Assembly: GCA_013399855.1 (NCBI GenBank)
Contig: VXAY01002459.1
Coordinates: 1,838,191 to 1,902,190 of the forward strand
Length of the DNA: 64,000 nucleotides
Source of the DNA: Oxyruncus cristatus
Taxonomy: Eukaryota > Chordata > Aves > Passeriformes > Cotingidae
Direction: 5' to 3'
The translations under genes and the position numbers were made by a program. Of the stretch, positions 27,302 to 40,200 are shown one piece after another; the first letter of the stretch is position 1; each line of letters begins with the position of its first letter. The notes beneath the pieces are model-generated. The model did not search any database and was not told the DNA's origin. It saw only the letters and a list, made by a program, of their open reading frames with translations.

Positions 27302-27566
27302 CGCTTGCAGCAGCCAGAGTCGTCTATGAAGCGTCGTGAGAGAAAAAGCAGCAGCCCTGGGACCGCTCCTGAGCCTTCCCGCCCGGGGAGGGGTGGTGGT
27401 GGAAATAGGGTCTTTCACGACCCGAACAGCTCTGGTGGTCATTCCGCAAGGAAGGAGGAACACATTCCGAGAGCCGGGAGCAGCGGGAACATCCCCCGCC
27501 CGGCAGGTGCCGCTGCGGCCCCGCAGGAGGCGCCGCTCCGTCCTCCGGGTGTTGCCCTGGGATCAC
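27302..27566. promoter_or_regulatory. CpG-dense block, candidate CpG island
   Basis: By hand count about 23 CpG dinucleotides occur in 265 bp, against a flank in which CpG is rare. The block is GC-rich (for example CCCCCGCCCGGCAGGTGCCG) and ends at a CpG-rich CR1 fragment. It could be a small promoter or enhancer kept unmethylated, or a young GC-rich insertion. No linked coding exon is seen, and it lies about 9.5 kb past the USP25 3' end. Confidence 0.5.
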
Positions 27567-27722
27567 GGAATGGTTTGGGCTGGAAGGGACCTTAAACACC
27601 ACCCAGTTCCAACCCCGTGCCGTGCGCAGGGACGCCTCCCACCAGACCGGGTTGCTCAGAGCCCCATCCAACGCAGCCCTGAACACGGCCAGGGATGGGG
27701 AGCCCACAAGCTGCCTGGTTCT
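27559..27722 (-). repeat. CR1 LINE 3' fragment, minus orientation
   Basis: Antisense CR1: GGATCACGGAATGGTTTGGG, CTGGAAGGGACCTTAAACAC, CAGGGACGCCTCCCACCAGA, CGGGTTGCTCAGAGCCCCAT and CTGAACACGGCCAGGGATGG. Unlike the other copies it still has many CpG dinucleotides, so it is either younger or protected from methylation-driven decay. It directly joins the CpG-dense block on its left. Confidence 0.92.
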
Positions 27723-28767
27723 CATCGCCCAAAACCAGACTTCAATACTTTCAGCAAATCTATAGAGGTTGAAGAAATTTAAGATATTTCTGGATCTTGT
27801 TACCCCTGAAGATCCCCACAGCCTTCCCAGATATGCAGGTGTCTCCACTGCTGAGGGAAGAATTCATGTTTCTTTTCCATGGAGCCCAGCAGCGCTTCAG
27901 CCCTTGGCAGCCCCTATCCCCCTTCCCAGAGATTCTGAAGGGATCACTTCAAGCATCAGGCTCTCCAGAAAACACAAAAAAAATATGACAGGCATAAAAG
28001 CAAACTAATCCCAGTCCAAACAAATCCACAGACAAATCTGCAATATAAAAGCATTGCTCAATAGTACATATGCTCTATGCACTTAAAGAAAAGCTGTCCA
28101 AATTAATGCATTAATTTTAAATTATTTCCTGTGCAGGCCAGCTGAAAAACTCAACAGGAAAGTTAAAAAGATAATAAAAATTATGTATAGGCTGCCCCTC
28201 CAGAGCAAACTTCCAGATTCGTAGTTTAGGGAGATGGGTCACTTAACATAAGAAATATAAACTTTTAAAAAAATACTGTAACACAGTAGGTAGGAACTTG
28301 GTCAAAACTGAACAATAAGGAAACGTCAAGTGTGTTAACTGCATTCCTCATTGTTCAGCTGTCACCGGGTAAGATTTTTCAGACAGCAAAGTTTTCATTT
28401 TCAGCACATTCATGTTCATTTGCAGCCTGTCTGATGCATTTTAAACTCTGTGTTTCTGCAGTGTAAGAGGCCTGCTACTAATCTGAAATTTGTAATTCAG
28501 GAATCAACATGTAGAATTAGCTTCCTGCACAGCCCTGCTGCTCACGCTGTCAGGAAATTTTCTCTCTGTAGAACCACGAGAACTATTTCATGACAGCACA
28601 CTGCGCTGGTGCTAAAGACAGCCTAGGCCGAGTCTGACTGTACCGGGTGGTACATGGAACTCCATCATTACCTTCAGGGAGACCAGTGATCACCAGAGCA
28701 GCTTTCCCATTCCAATCTCATGGCTTTTAAGCACTGCCTGAGATGCAAGACCAAAATTTCCGGTTTA
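27723..28767. other. Gene-free sequence between two CR1 copies
   Basis: Contains the 18-bp palindrome at 28100-28117. The stretch 28330-28530 is unique sequence of moderate complexity. No exon was recognised. Confidence 0.55.
28100..28117. promoter_or_regulatory. 18-bp perfect palindrome with TAAT half-sites
   Basis: AAATTAATGCATTAATTT reads the same on both strands. It holds two TAAT homeodomain cores flanking ATGCAT, an arrangement typical of POU or paired-type homeodomain dimers. Function is inferred from the motif alone. Confidence 0.35.
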
Positions 28768-29385
28768 TCACAGAACTAGGTAAGGTTGGAGGGTACCACA
28801 GTGTGTCATCTGGTCCAACCTCACTGCTCAAGTGGGGGCATCCTAGAGCAAGTGGCACAGGATTGCATCCAGACAGTTCTGGAATATCTCCACTGAGGGA
28901 GACTCCACACCCTCCCTGGGCAGCCTGTTCCAGTATCAGACACCTGCACGGCAAAGAAGTTCTCCCTCATGTTCAGGTGGAACTTCCTGTGCTTCAGTTC
29001 CTGCCCGTCACCTCTTGTCCCATTGCTCGGCACCACTGAGCAGAGTCTGGTCCAACCTCTGACACCTCCCTGCAGCCACTGACACTGATGGGGCCTCCTC
29101 TCAGTTGTCTCTTCTTGAGGCTGAACAGAGACAGCTCCCTCAGCCTTTCCTCATTAGAGAGATGCTCCAGTCCCTTAATCATCTTCATAGCCCTCCACTG
29201 GACCCAGTCCAGGAGCTCCATGTCTCTCCTGTCCTGAGGAGCTCAGAATTAGACATGGCACTTCAGATGGTCCACACCAGGCCTGAGAAGAGGGACAGGA
29301 TCACTTCCCTCGACCTGCTGGCAATGCTCTTCCTAGAGCACCCCAGGATACCACTGGCCTTCTTGCCCACAAGGACACACTGCTT
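28768..29385 (-). repeat. CR1 LINE 3' fragment, minus orientation (about 620 bp)
   Basis: Antisense CR1 starting TATCACAGAACTAGGTAAGG and continuing through CTGGGCAGCCTGTTCCAGTA, TTCTCCCTCATGTTCAGGTG, CCTCAGCCTTTCCTCATTAG, CATCTTCATAGCCCTCCACT and CAGCACCCCAGGATACCACT-like sequence. The minus frame contains RKFHLNMRENFFAVQV and LDWVQWRAMKMIKGLEHLS, recognisable decayed reverse-transcriptase C-terminal sequence. Confidence 0.93.
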
Positions 29386-32300
29386 TTTTTATTCCCAAGA
29401 CATTTTTGTGGCATCGTTACAGAGGTTTCTTGTTACTGGGAACTTCTTTCCAGGGGAAGCATTACTAGTGAAAGCAGGGAAAGAGTAACATCCTGCACAG
29501 ACCTCTTCATCAGTGAGCTGAAATATAAGCAATGACTGCAGAAATCGGAAAATGCTTTAAAATCTGAAGGAAGGATCCATATTGCCATGAGTCAGTCACT
29601 CAATTACAGCATGGCTGAGACTACTCAGTGAGCTGGATTCAATTGTGTGCAGGTTTAATACAGGATACTCCCTTTCACTATTAGGAAAGTAAGGCCATCG
29701 CTTCCCTTATCCAACAGGGCTTGTACCCTCAGAAGAAGAGACTCAGAAGGGACTTTAAAAGATGTAAAAATGAGCTTGCAGGTGTGACACTGAAAAGGAG
29801 AGTGGCAAAGCAGGAACTCAGCCGAGGAAGCAGACGGCTGACAGATTTAGCCCATGCACAAGCCTGGAGTTGCAGTTCTGCCAATGACAAGGGAAAGCAG
29901 GGGAACAACCAGTGTGCAGAAAGTGACTCCTATGGAAAATAAGGGGTTTCTCTCAACTGCTGTCATCAGTCCCACTTCCAGACAATGGCATGCCTGTCTC
30001 CCTACAGTGTCTGTCCATTTCCCCTCCTTCTACTATAGGGAGCCTCACTCCATCATCTCTTAGGGCCAAATCCAGTTTCACCTAACACTGTTGATAAGCA
30101 CTGAGCCTCCTCTGGGCAAAGAGCCTGCAGCTGATCAAACACAAGATGAGGGAACACAGCAGCCTTCACTCCCCCGCTCTTCAGAAATCCTGATGGAATA
30201 TCTCTGTCTGCTCACACCTCTGAGCGTTCTGTAGCAGATAACACCTCTCACGTTTTTTCTGAACTCTGCTGGGATCCAACTCCACTCTTCCTCTGGAAAG
30301 AGGTGATAGACTACAGTACATAGAAGTCCTCAGCATTTACTCATTGTCCAGCAGTTCACTGTAAATATTCTTTGCACAGCACTTCCTTGAAAATATTCTT
30401 TGCACAGCACCCTTTTACAGATGGCTTGTAACCAGCATTTGTAACCACTCACACACCACTTACAACCAAATTATTCAGTCTTAATAGCAAAAATACCACA
30501 AGACAGATTAGTTTTAAACAGGTTGTACTAATAGTCTCTCTTCTTTTACCCAGAGCTTAGCAGTATTTGGCAGCTACCTTAGACCTCTTGCAACTTTCTT
30601 TGCCAAACACGTGATCTTATCCTTAAAAACAAAGAAAAAACCACAAGCAACCAACAAAATTACAGTAGTGGGCCCTGAGCCCACTACTTAGTTCCAAGTG
30701 TTTTGGTTGGAGACAGTAAGGAATTAGCCAGGTAATAGGATCAAAAACTGAGGGTAACAACTGCAAAGTTTCAAAACTTAACTGAACTTCTGATAGAAAA
30801 TGGCCACTGGAACTCATTGAAATTTCTTGCTTAACACCAAAAATTGACAGTATGCATTTACAAAATAAACCTCTTTAAAGCAAACATATATAAACCAAAA
30901 TCACCTAAAATTAGTATAGAGCAAATAAAAATCCATCATAAATACTTTTGAGTCAGTATTTTTAGCTGTCTGTCTACTCCAGGAACAAAGGAGAACAAAG
31001 ACACCATCCATGCAAATGGTCTCCCAAAGGGTTTATGACCAATTATTACCAGATTTTACCTGTGGACTTCTACTTTCTTAGAAAAGATCCCCAGCTTTCC
31101 TCATCTTGTGGGGAATAGTGCCAAGAGAGAAATTATTTAATTTTACTTTGTTGCTAATAAGAAAACAACTTTATGGCTCTTCTCTGTCAACTGCAACCAA
31201 CAGGTAATTAACTCCATCACCTGCCATTTCAGACAAGTTTTTTCACAGAGCACAAAGCACCATAAAAATCTCTTTGGAAGTCCAGGTAACAAACACAGAG
31301 ATGTCACTGTCTTCACTGGAGTAGAACAACAGCGAACAAAACCAGTACTGTTTTACTTGCCCACTGCAAGGCATTTGAATAAAGCCTTAAACTGGACCAA
31401 GGGGGAAGGGGAGTAAATTCTTAAAACACAGCAGTGTAAATCTTTGTACTCAAAGCATGTTGAGGTCTGCATACTTCAGATGGATGCTCATTTGTTCAAG
31501 CACCTTGCAACAACCCCATAACTGAAATCACCATCAGCTGAGAGTGGAACAAGTGTTTGTGCCAAATACAATTACAGGTCTTAATTTCACATTCAAAGGC
31601 ATTGGAGACGACAAGCTCTCCTTCAGAAATTCAAGAGAAGTTGTACATATTCCAAAACAGAATGTACTTGTTCAAAACAGACTGTGATCACGGGAGGGAG
31701 GAGATAAGAAGTTTTTTGTGCATCCAAACTCACCTTGGACTTCTCAGCACAGTATTATCTCCCTGGAGGAACGGGGAGATAACCTCTAAGAACACAGGAG
31801 GTTTTCTCCAAATTGCATTATGTGACGCTGGTTTTTTTTTGTTTTTTTTTTTTTTTTTCTTGCAACTTCTTACTTCAACAAATGTTTTTTTCTAATCCAT
31901 AAAGAGGTTTAGTATGTTTACACAGTGATTCCCTCCATCCCATGATCCTGTATTACCTATAATTTAAAAAAAAACAACCCCTCCCCAAACTCCCACAGGT
32001 TTTCCAAGCCCTTAGTCCACAGCTCAGTTGGAAGTTTCAGTTACAGATTCAGGTCGTGGACAAAATGCCAGTTTTGTTTCTTAAAGGAAATCTACAGGAA
32101 TTACTGCTCTTCCCCGATTGCCTGCATGTCCACAAAATACAGATGGGTTCAGGGAACTTTCACGTGAATAATGAAGCAAATATGGTCCCACACAGTGATA
32201 GGAAACACCCAGATACAGAACACAGACATGGGTAGGGACTGCACAGACACCAACTGAAACCAGCACAGCAGGACATAGCTGCTTTTTGCCCAAATTTATG

Positions 32301-35300
32301 TTTGACTGCAGTTTTAATAACTCAAGGCAAAGCACAAGGATCACGGTAAACCAAGGAAAAGGTTACTGAACATGAGGAACAGCCTCTGCAGCCTTCATAA
32401 ACCTGGATAGATAGTGCTGAGACAGTGCATGAGACACCCCTCACACTTCCGGAGTGCTCAGTTCGGTGAGTGCTATGTTACGTCAGCCTCCAACTAAATA
32501 TTTCCTTTTTTTCTTTTTTTAAATGTGTCAAGACACGGTACAGAAAAAGCCTGCAGTTTAGTTAACTATCCATAACTTTCCTATTTCAGGCTCTCAAATG
32601 CTGAGCTGTGAGACAGCATGAGTGTGGATGGTGTTAGTTGACCCGCAGATCCTGCACAGGCAGCTCCAAGCCCCCGACAGTCAGATGGAAGCAGTGCAAC
32701 CCTGGTTCTGTATCACTCGCTCTACCTGGTGGTGAAGGCACAGGGGTTAGACCAGATGATGGTGAATCAAATACTGAACATACCAAAAAACCTGGAAGGG
32801 GGATTCTCAAGTGACTTCAAAGGGCAACAACAGGGTAGGGGGAAATAAAAAATATGAGTGAACCATGGAGCCCAAACTTTATTTGAGAGGTACTTCGTAT
32901 GAGATACAGAGTGACGAAGGATGACCATATCCTAACATTCATGATGAATCCATCCAATGATAACCATCCTGAAAACAAGCCTTTCCCACTATACATTTCC
33001 CAGCCTCTGAGAAGGGGATTTGGGTTAATCCCAACAGCAAGTCAAGCTGTTCTTTCCAAGCGCTGCCTCAAGAAGCTGTTTCTGAGACGTGTGAGCCTCT
33101 TTCTGCTACATACAGCGAAGATCTGAAACTCCTAATGAAGAAAATTCCATAGCCAGGTCCAAGATTTTAAGGGTATGACAACAAAGCTAAAGCACAAGTG
33201 TGTATGGCAGCAATGGACGTGTACACTACACTTTTAGGGGAACTGCTCCCATATAGATCAGAGCTGAAACAGAAATGCTGAACTAAGCAGGAATGTTCTG
33301 CTGATGGGAACTCAGAGAAATATGGATACTGTTAGTTTGCCTATAAAGAAAGATATTCCTTAGGAGTTAAGAGTGTTTCCAGTTAACACGTATCCATCAA
33401 GCCCAGGATTTCAAAAGATCTTGAAAAACCAGGACAACAAAATACATAAATTGGATATCAATCACATGAAAAATAATTCTGTTTCACTCATAAGCCCTTT
33501 TGAATTCCACCTAATGCATTTTGCTAAAAGACCTCTTCGGGTAAGAGCTTTTTCATATCTATATTAATATCCTCTACAGAAGCAAGTAGTGGAAAGATGC
33601 AAACACTTTCCTCTCACTGTCATGACTGATAGTCATTTTACTTGCACACTTCTAGACATAACCTCAGAATATAATTTTTTTAAAAATACACATTTATGTT
33701 AAAAAATGCTGGATAGATGAGGTGACTTATTATATACTTGAAAATGGTGCATTTTCTCATCAACATTCTTTACCTTGTGCTTATATAAGGCCTCCCACAG
33801 ACATTTGGATTCACTAGAGTTTGAGAAAAGGAAACACAAAATGAAGAATATAGACAACCACCATTGTCTCCCTTTATGGACCTTTACGTTTGTTGGACAG
33901 TATTGGACCATCTCCCGTGTGCTACTGTTGACAGTGAGTTCCTTTCTGGAGCTGCAATCTTCACAGGCACGCTGGAGCAGCCTAAAAATAATCTGAAAGA
34001 TATTTAATGCAGACATTATCAAATTTTGGTATTTTAATGCTGGAACATGAAGCACATGCTTTTGACTCTGCTCATACTTCAGGTTTTCTAAAGCAAACCT
34101 GTTTCCTGCAGCTAAAAAACAGATTGTCCACAAAGCAACTCAATAACAAAGGTCAAGTCTTTGTGTCTGGTCTGATCTCAAACACCACAACATCTAGGAA
34201 CTACAAATTGACTCCATCAGTCCTCTTCATTTGTTCAGCTTAATTCTGCTGCTGCTTATGGTCTTCTGCCAGGCTGAAAGCAACAGATCTGCTATGGCAG
34301 CTTGAGCTGGAGTCAACAGGATTCTTGATACTACCAAAATATCAGGTAAAGTGCAGCAATAGGATAGTCTGGCTAAAAAGAAGACCTGTGGGGGGGGGGA
34401 AAGGCAATTAACTGAAAAAGGGCAGTGCCTTCAGGGTCCTCCACAGTATGCAGCAACATCTGGAAGGAAAAAAAAAACAACCACCCTTTACTTGATGGTG
34501 CAGGTGATTTAGTAAATGAGTTTTGGTTAAATTCCCTTGATCTTTTTGTGTTCTATAAAGTGAAAAAAAATATTATAAAAATATCAATCTCCATACTGAA
34601 GAGACGTATCTACTTACATAATCCAGTCACAGATTATTAGGTAGCCAAACGGACTTTATGTTTTACTATCTTACAGTTACTTCTATCAGTTTTGTGTTAG
34701 GCAATGTGAATCCAAGCTATCAACTATCTTGTTGCAGTGAAAATCAAGGATTTTAAGACAAAACAATAAACTAATGATTTTAGCTGAAAGTTTAAAATCA
34801 GATATTTAAAATATTGTAAAATAGTAAAATGCATATATATTTATTTCTGCTTGACTAGACCTCAATTCAACTCAAAAATTCTAGTCTTTGCAAAGTAATA
34901 CATATTTATCTTCAGTACTGTGTTCTACAATGGGTTATTTTCATACTTGAAGAAACTGAAAACAAGAAAAAGATCACCTTCCTTGCTTCCTTTTAATTTC
35001 AATCTCTTAGATATTCTTCCCAAATGAAATAATTTATTACTCTTTTTACCTCAGAATGAGTGGCTTTTCCCCTGTGTTTGTCACGAAGGATTACACAGAT
35101 AAGGGTAACTGGCTCCTGCAGGGTTAGAGGGCAGCTTTCCTTAAAAGCTTCCACAAACACTCACACTCAAAACCTTTTAGCAATAACAAAATGGAGTTGC
35201 TTTTTGACATTTGATTCTTTTTACTATTATTGAAAAAGGCAAGTCAAAAGTCTGATCTGTTTAAAACTGTGTTTAAGAATACACAATGCTAAGTAGGCAT

Positions 35301-36659
35301 ATTCTTGAGTTTCAAATCAAAGTGGAACAGGTGCAAAAAGGTAAAACCTTTTAAAATTTATCCTCTCTCCCATTTCATAATAAGCATACCTTTTCCTTGA
35401 AGAGTGGTATTTCGCACATCAATAGTTTCAGACCTGAAAAAAGGCTCCAGAGCAGTATTTCACTTTAAAATGTTCAATATTCTTTTGAAAAATAAAAAAA
35501 AATAATTTGATAAAATAAAAACGGACAGTTTGAAAAAGCATGAAGCACTGTAATACTGAAAACAGAAGAGAACATCCCTGAACACATTTTGAATTGAAGG
35601 CCACACTCTAGTCACTGTGTATTGTGATCCAGTGTCTCTCACGAGTGAACTACTTCTGAGACTGATATGCACTAAGGTTGAACTCTGCCATTTCTTGCAC
35701 ATGAGGTGCCTGCCCACATTTATGCCCACTGCATTTCTAGGTGGTCCTTCCCTTCCTCTGTGGCTTTTTATTAGCAGATATTCAATTAAACACCACTTGA
35801 AAGCCTGTAAGGAAAAGATGTGCCGCTCCAATAAAAACATACAAATAAATATTCACATATTTTACTGATCTAACACAAAACGTTCTCTATAAAGAGTAGG
35901 AATCAAAATAGTGTCAGGTAACAGGATTACCTCAGACGCATTAAATCTCTTTTTCCACAAAATAATTAAGTTTCTTCATTAAAACCAGACAGTATTTCAG
36001 TTCTACAAAAGAAGCCCAATAGATTTTTTTTTTTTTTTCCCCCACTTCCAATAGAAGTTCAATTAGGACAGATAAAAGATTTCTGAGATATTTTGTTGCA
36101 ACAACAGCAACCCATTTCAAGTAAGGAATTAAGGTTTTATTTCTGGTCATTTACATGACTAAAATACCAATTAAAAATTGATTATTCCTTAAGCTTAATA
36201 AATTCCATTTTTTAAAACCTTTATTTCCTCTACTTTAATCAATTTCTAGAAATTTTGCTCAGAGGGTGTAATATATTACTACTGAAAATACTTTTAATTT
36301 TTTTACTCTTAATTTTTTTTTTTCTGAGAATAGAAGGAAGGTGCCATTATTGTTTTGCTTCAGAAGCCAGTCCCTCCTATTAGAAAAGGCTTGGCATGGC
36401 CATTCACACACACAAAAGTGTTCAGGTGCAGTATCATACAGATCAGTGAAGAATATACAAAAAACCATTAGTGTATAACACTGTGACAGTTTTTCCATGT
36501 ATTCACATACAGTAATCTCCGACTACCTGCATCTAAACTGGCCATAAATCCTGAAGAACCTTGTCTATAAAATGGAGCAACCCATCAATATACCATTATC
36601 TCTTCTAAAAATACCCGTATTTTACAGTAATATACAAGGTATCTGCTTGCAAACACAGA
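29386..36659. other. Gene-free sequence downstream of USP25
   Basis: No gene recognised. It holds the 20-bp direct repeat (30363-30410), an interrupted T-tract at 31830-31859, and a G10 run at 34390-34399. It may include extended 3' UTR forms of USP25 at its right end. Confidence 0.5.
30363..30410. repeat. Exact 20-bp direct repeat
   Basis: AAATATTCTTTGCACAGCAC occurs at 30363-30382 and again at 30391-30410, separated by 8 bp. It is a small recent tandem duplication. Confidence 0.9.
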
Positions 36660-37084
36660 AGTAGCCATAAATAAAACTTTATTCTTTCATTTCATTTACA
36701 AGCTACCAAGTACCATGTATTTACACAGCACTGGACACTTAAAGTAGTTGCAGTCACAAAATGATCCAGACAGCTGTTGATAAAGTAAAGGATCTTAAGA
36801 TAAAAGCAAAGTAATACTGTAACAGGTAAATGGCAAAAAAGCAGTTTTGCCATAATGATCAGACTTGCATGTTGCATCAATTCTGGTTGAAACGACTGAG
36901 CGCCATGCGATTCTCAGCTTTAATCGTTTGCAGTCTGGCTAGAGTTTGGACAGTCATTTCTCTTTTGCAGTTATTAAAATAAAAAAGTTAAAAACTATAG
37001 CAGCAACAAGCAAACCCTGTGACAGGAAGGCAAGGTTTAAGAACTAAAAAAGTTTATACAATGTGCTTAGGAAGGTCGCAGAAT
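36660..37084 (-). other. USP25: Likely 3' UTR of USP25
   Basis: Transcribed region inferred from the stop codon down to the first plausible polyadenylation site. It is AT-rich, with no repeat element recognised. The proximal AATAAA at 36678-36683 would give a UTR of roughly 400 nt. Further TTTATT motifs (AATAAA on the minus strand) exist to the left, for instance near 36130 and 36220, so longer forms are possible. Confidence 0.6.
36678..36683 (-). promoter_or_regulatory. Candidate poly(A) signal AATAAA for USP25
   Basis: A canonical AATAAA on the minus strand about 400 nt past the USP25 stop. It is followed within about 30 nt by a TG-rich stretch (TTCTGTGTTTG), as expected of a cleavage/polyadenylation region. 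It is chosen because it is the first such signal after the stop. Confidence 0.55.
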
Positions 37085-37257
37085 TTATCTTCCATCGGCT
37101 GGAGTTCGACTGAGTGACAACATGATTCGGGCGTATCTTTCACACAGTTCGTGTGTGGAGTAGGAGGGTAACTTTGGCGGGTCATTGAAACCTTTAATCT
37201 CTGTAGAACAATCCAGCAGTTTTGGCAGGAAATCTGTCAGCTTTTCTTGCAAGTTGG
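37085..37257 (-). CDS. USP25: USP25 last coding exon, ends RTPADGR then TAA
   Basis: This 173-nt coding part has acceptor TTGATTTGCAG and its stop at 37085-37087. It encodes [40 protein letters not shown] and [16 protein letters not shown]. The last residues fit the tankyrase-binding consensus (Arg, two free residues, small/Pro, acidic, Gly) as RTPADG. Human USP25 ends identically and its tail is reported to bind tankyrases, so the interaction is probably kept. The 3' end of the coding sequence is complete. Confidence 0.97.
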
Positions 37258-40200
37258 CTGCAAATCAAGTGAGAAAAACAAATGTAAGCACTTCCGTCTG
37301 CATGGGGAATTCTCCCTTTTCTGCCCAATGTTTTTTAAATGGTGGGTGGGAAGAAGAGGAGTTTCACTTGGAATAATCCACTTTCTACAGATCTACCAGC
37401 AATAACTAGGACATACCAATTCCTAGTATGGTAAAGATGTTGTTATAAACGCCCCTTCAGATGGTCTACCACCACAAGTGCTTTTCCATTCAAAAAGCAG
37501 CCCTTAAGGCCTGATACCCCAGTGCAACAAATGGAAAAACTTTTTTTAAATGGTTACAGGATTATTCAAAAGTCACAGTAATTCTAGAAACATTATCAAG
37601 GCACAAAACATATATGTTCAGTTCCAGTCATCAGAAACATCATATTCATAAAAAAGGTGCACGAGGGCCTTTAACCTTAAAAAAATAAATGACTTACGTT
37701 CCATTTCTTGTCCAAGATACGAACACCAACGGTTTCTCATATCTTCCACAGCAACAATATCTTTCTCTTCCATTTCATCCACCAGTAGTAATGGCAAACA
37801 TGGGACAATAAGCTCATTCATGATGATCAGGCCATTATTCACTTCCTGATCATCTCCCGATTCAAACAGTGCTGCAGCATGTTCGTTCAGTTTCTTCATA
37901 AGCCACCACAAAAAAGGAAAGCCTTTAAGTATACAGCATTTCACACTCTGCCATGCATCAGTTTTATCACTTTGGTTTGTTCCTACAAAATCATCTGGTA
38001 ATTCCTATTAACCACAGCTGTGTTTTAACATTTACATAGAATCAGATGGGCTGGAAAGGACCTCTGAGATCATCAAGTCCAACCCTTGATCCAACACCAC
38101 AGCGGTTACTAGACTATGATACATAAACTCTAATAATCCACTTGATCTTGTGCTGTTCCTGAAGCCACTTCATTGCCTACCTGCCAACTCCGGCTTTGCA
38201 GCTGTTCTTTTTAAGACTGAGGTTCTATCACCTGCTTTTGTTTTCTCACTATTGTTAAAGGTGAGGTAACAAGGAAAAAATCCCTTGCTTCGGGTAAGGC
38301 ACCATTGCTGATGCCTTTTCCAATATCTGGCTCCTCGTAAAACTATGGCAACAGGGTGAGTCTGCTCCCCAGTGCTGTCAACCATTGCTCCTACCTAGCC
38401 CAGACACGGTGGCAGAGAGCACCCTATTTACAATCCTAAATGTAATCAATCAAATCAATCAATCAAAAATGACTGATTATTCAAAAAAAAAAACCCCACA
38501 AACGGGAAATAATGTTTTCCTTTTTATTTTTGCTTTTTTTCTCCCCCCGTACAGGAGCCTAAGTATTAAATTTTTAATGGAGGGAGGTTTTGCTTTTGTT
38601 GTACGTGATAGCAACACATTTCTACAAATTAATTTTATTCAAGCTACGCAGCAAATTCACCTTTTTGAAAAACATATACTTGACCCTTCACTTACTAGTA
38701 AACATTCTCGTCTGTAGTGAGATATCAGCTCCTCATCATGCCCCCTGTACGGGCCTTTGGACAAGAGTTCTTTGTTATTCTGGTAAGCATAGATAAGGTA
38801 GAGCAAGGCTTCCATATAGCTGAAGTGCAGAAACAAAAGCATTAGATGCAACATCCAGGTACCACCTCAAGGTAGCTGCTGTGTTCTTCAAAAGGATAGG
38901 TAACTCCACTTGCTTTATGTCTAGTCCACCCCTACCCATCAATCTCTTCACAACGTTTTTTTCTACCACACAGTTTTGTTGTTAACACACACAAACCCAA
39001 ATTATTTTATTATTGTGTTAGATCATTATACATGAAATGTAATTCAAGGCTCACTGAAACCAAGGGGTATCATTTCACTCACTTCAAAACCGGCTTTGGA
39101 TAAGCCTTGAGTATACATGAAAACTTACTGTGCATTTATGTCACATTAGGTTTGAGGTTCTGTTGCCATAAATCTCTTAATAGCATTCTGCACCTCAGCA
39201 ATTAAGAATCAAAGCTGTCACTTTATTTCCAAAACATAAACTGTGAATTTTTAAGCTTCACTAACTTTAAGTTCTTCCAAATTACTGAAATCTAATGTGA
39301 TGGAAGAAGCCACAACAGCACTTCAGAAGCAGAAGCGCTGTTAGATTGTTGATAGTTCTGTCTTTAATCTAAATGCAGAAGATAAATGCAAGCCTGATGG
39401 GTAGAGAAGGAGTAAGAGAGGACTCAAAATCCCAATAGTTAATAATTGACAGAGATCCCTTCATATACAGATTAACAGTCTCCCTTCACACTGCTGCATA
39501 CCATTTCCAGCAGAAACCTGAAATGGTTAATTCTCTGACTTACAGAAACCCAGTTACGACAGGCACTGAAAGCAGCTCAGGCAGCTACCCCAAAAACAAG
39601 CACTTTGATATCTCATTTTTATTCAAATACTAAGAAAATCTAAGAAGAGAAATTTCCTAAGGCAGTGGTTAAAGGAAAGGTACATTGTGCACTCACTCAA
39701 CTCCTAGTGAGAACACAAGGTCATGGTTTAAGTTCAAATTACCAAAACCAAACTACTGAAAAAGGTTGAAACTACTAAAACTACACGAAACTCCTGAAAA
39801 CTGCTGTTCAGCACAGAGCAGAAACCTGTGCTTCATTCCCTCCCCCACAGCACGATCACAATATATTATGTCAAGAAGAGAATTAGTGAAAACACTGGTA
39901 TTTTACAATTGGACTCCCAGTGCCAAGGAACTTCATCTTCCATTCCCGATTACAAGCTCAGAGCATGCCCAGTGTGGCTTACAGGAAACCTACTTCTTGC
40001 CCACACTGATGCCCGTGACTTTTTGCCTCCTTAGGGGATGAAGCAACATCCCCAGAGTGTTTATTTTTCAAGTAAGCCAGACAATCTTCTGACTAACCTT
40101 TGCACAAAAACTGTTTAAGACTGCCAAGGCAGCATATTGCAATTTAGATTATTTATTAATGTACCAGTTATTACATGCTAGCAACCAGAAGACAAATCAA

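Noticed and set aside
27324..27848. 174-codon minus-strand and 148-codon plus-strand frames
   Set aside because: The openness follows from GC-rich CpG sequence and the CR1 end; no known domain.
1..36659. Search for let-7c / miR-99a / miR-125b genes known to lie downstream of USP25 in human
   Set aside because: No mature let-7 or miR-99 sequence seen on either strand; in human the cluster is several hundred kb away.
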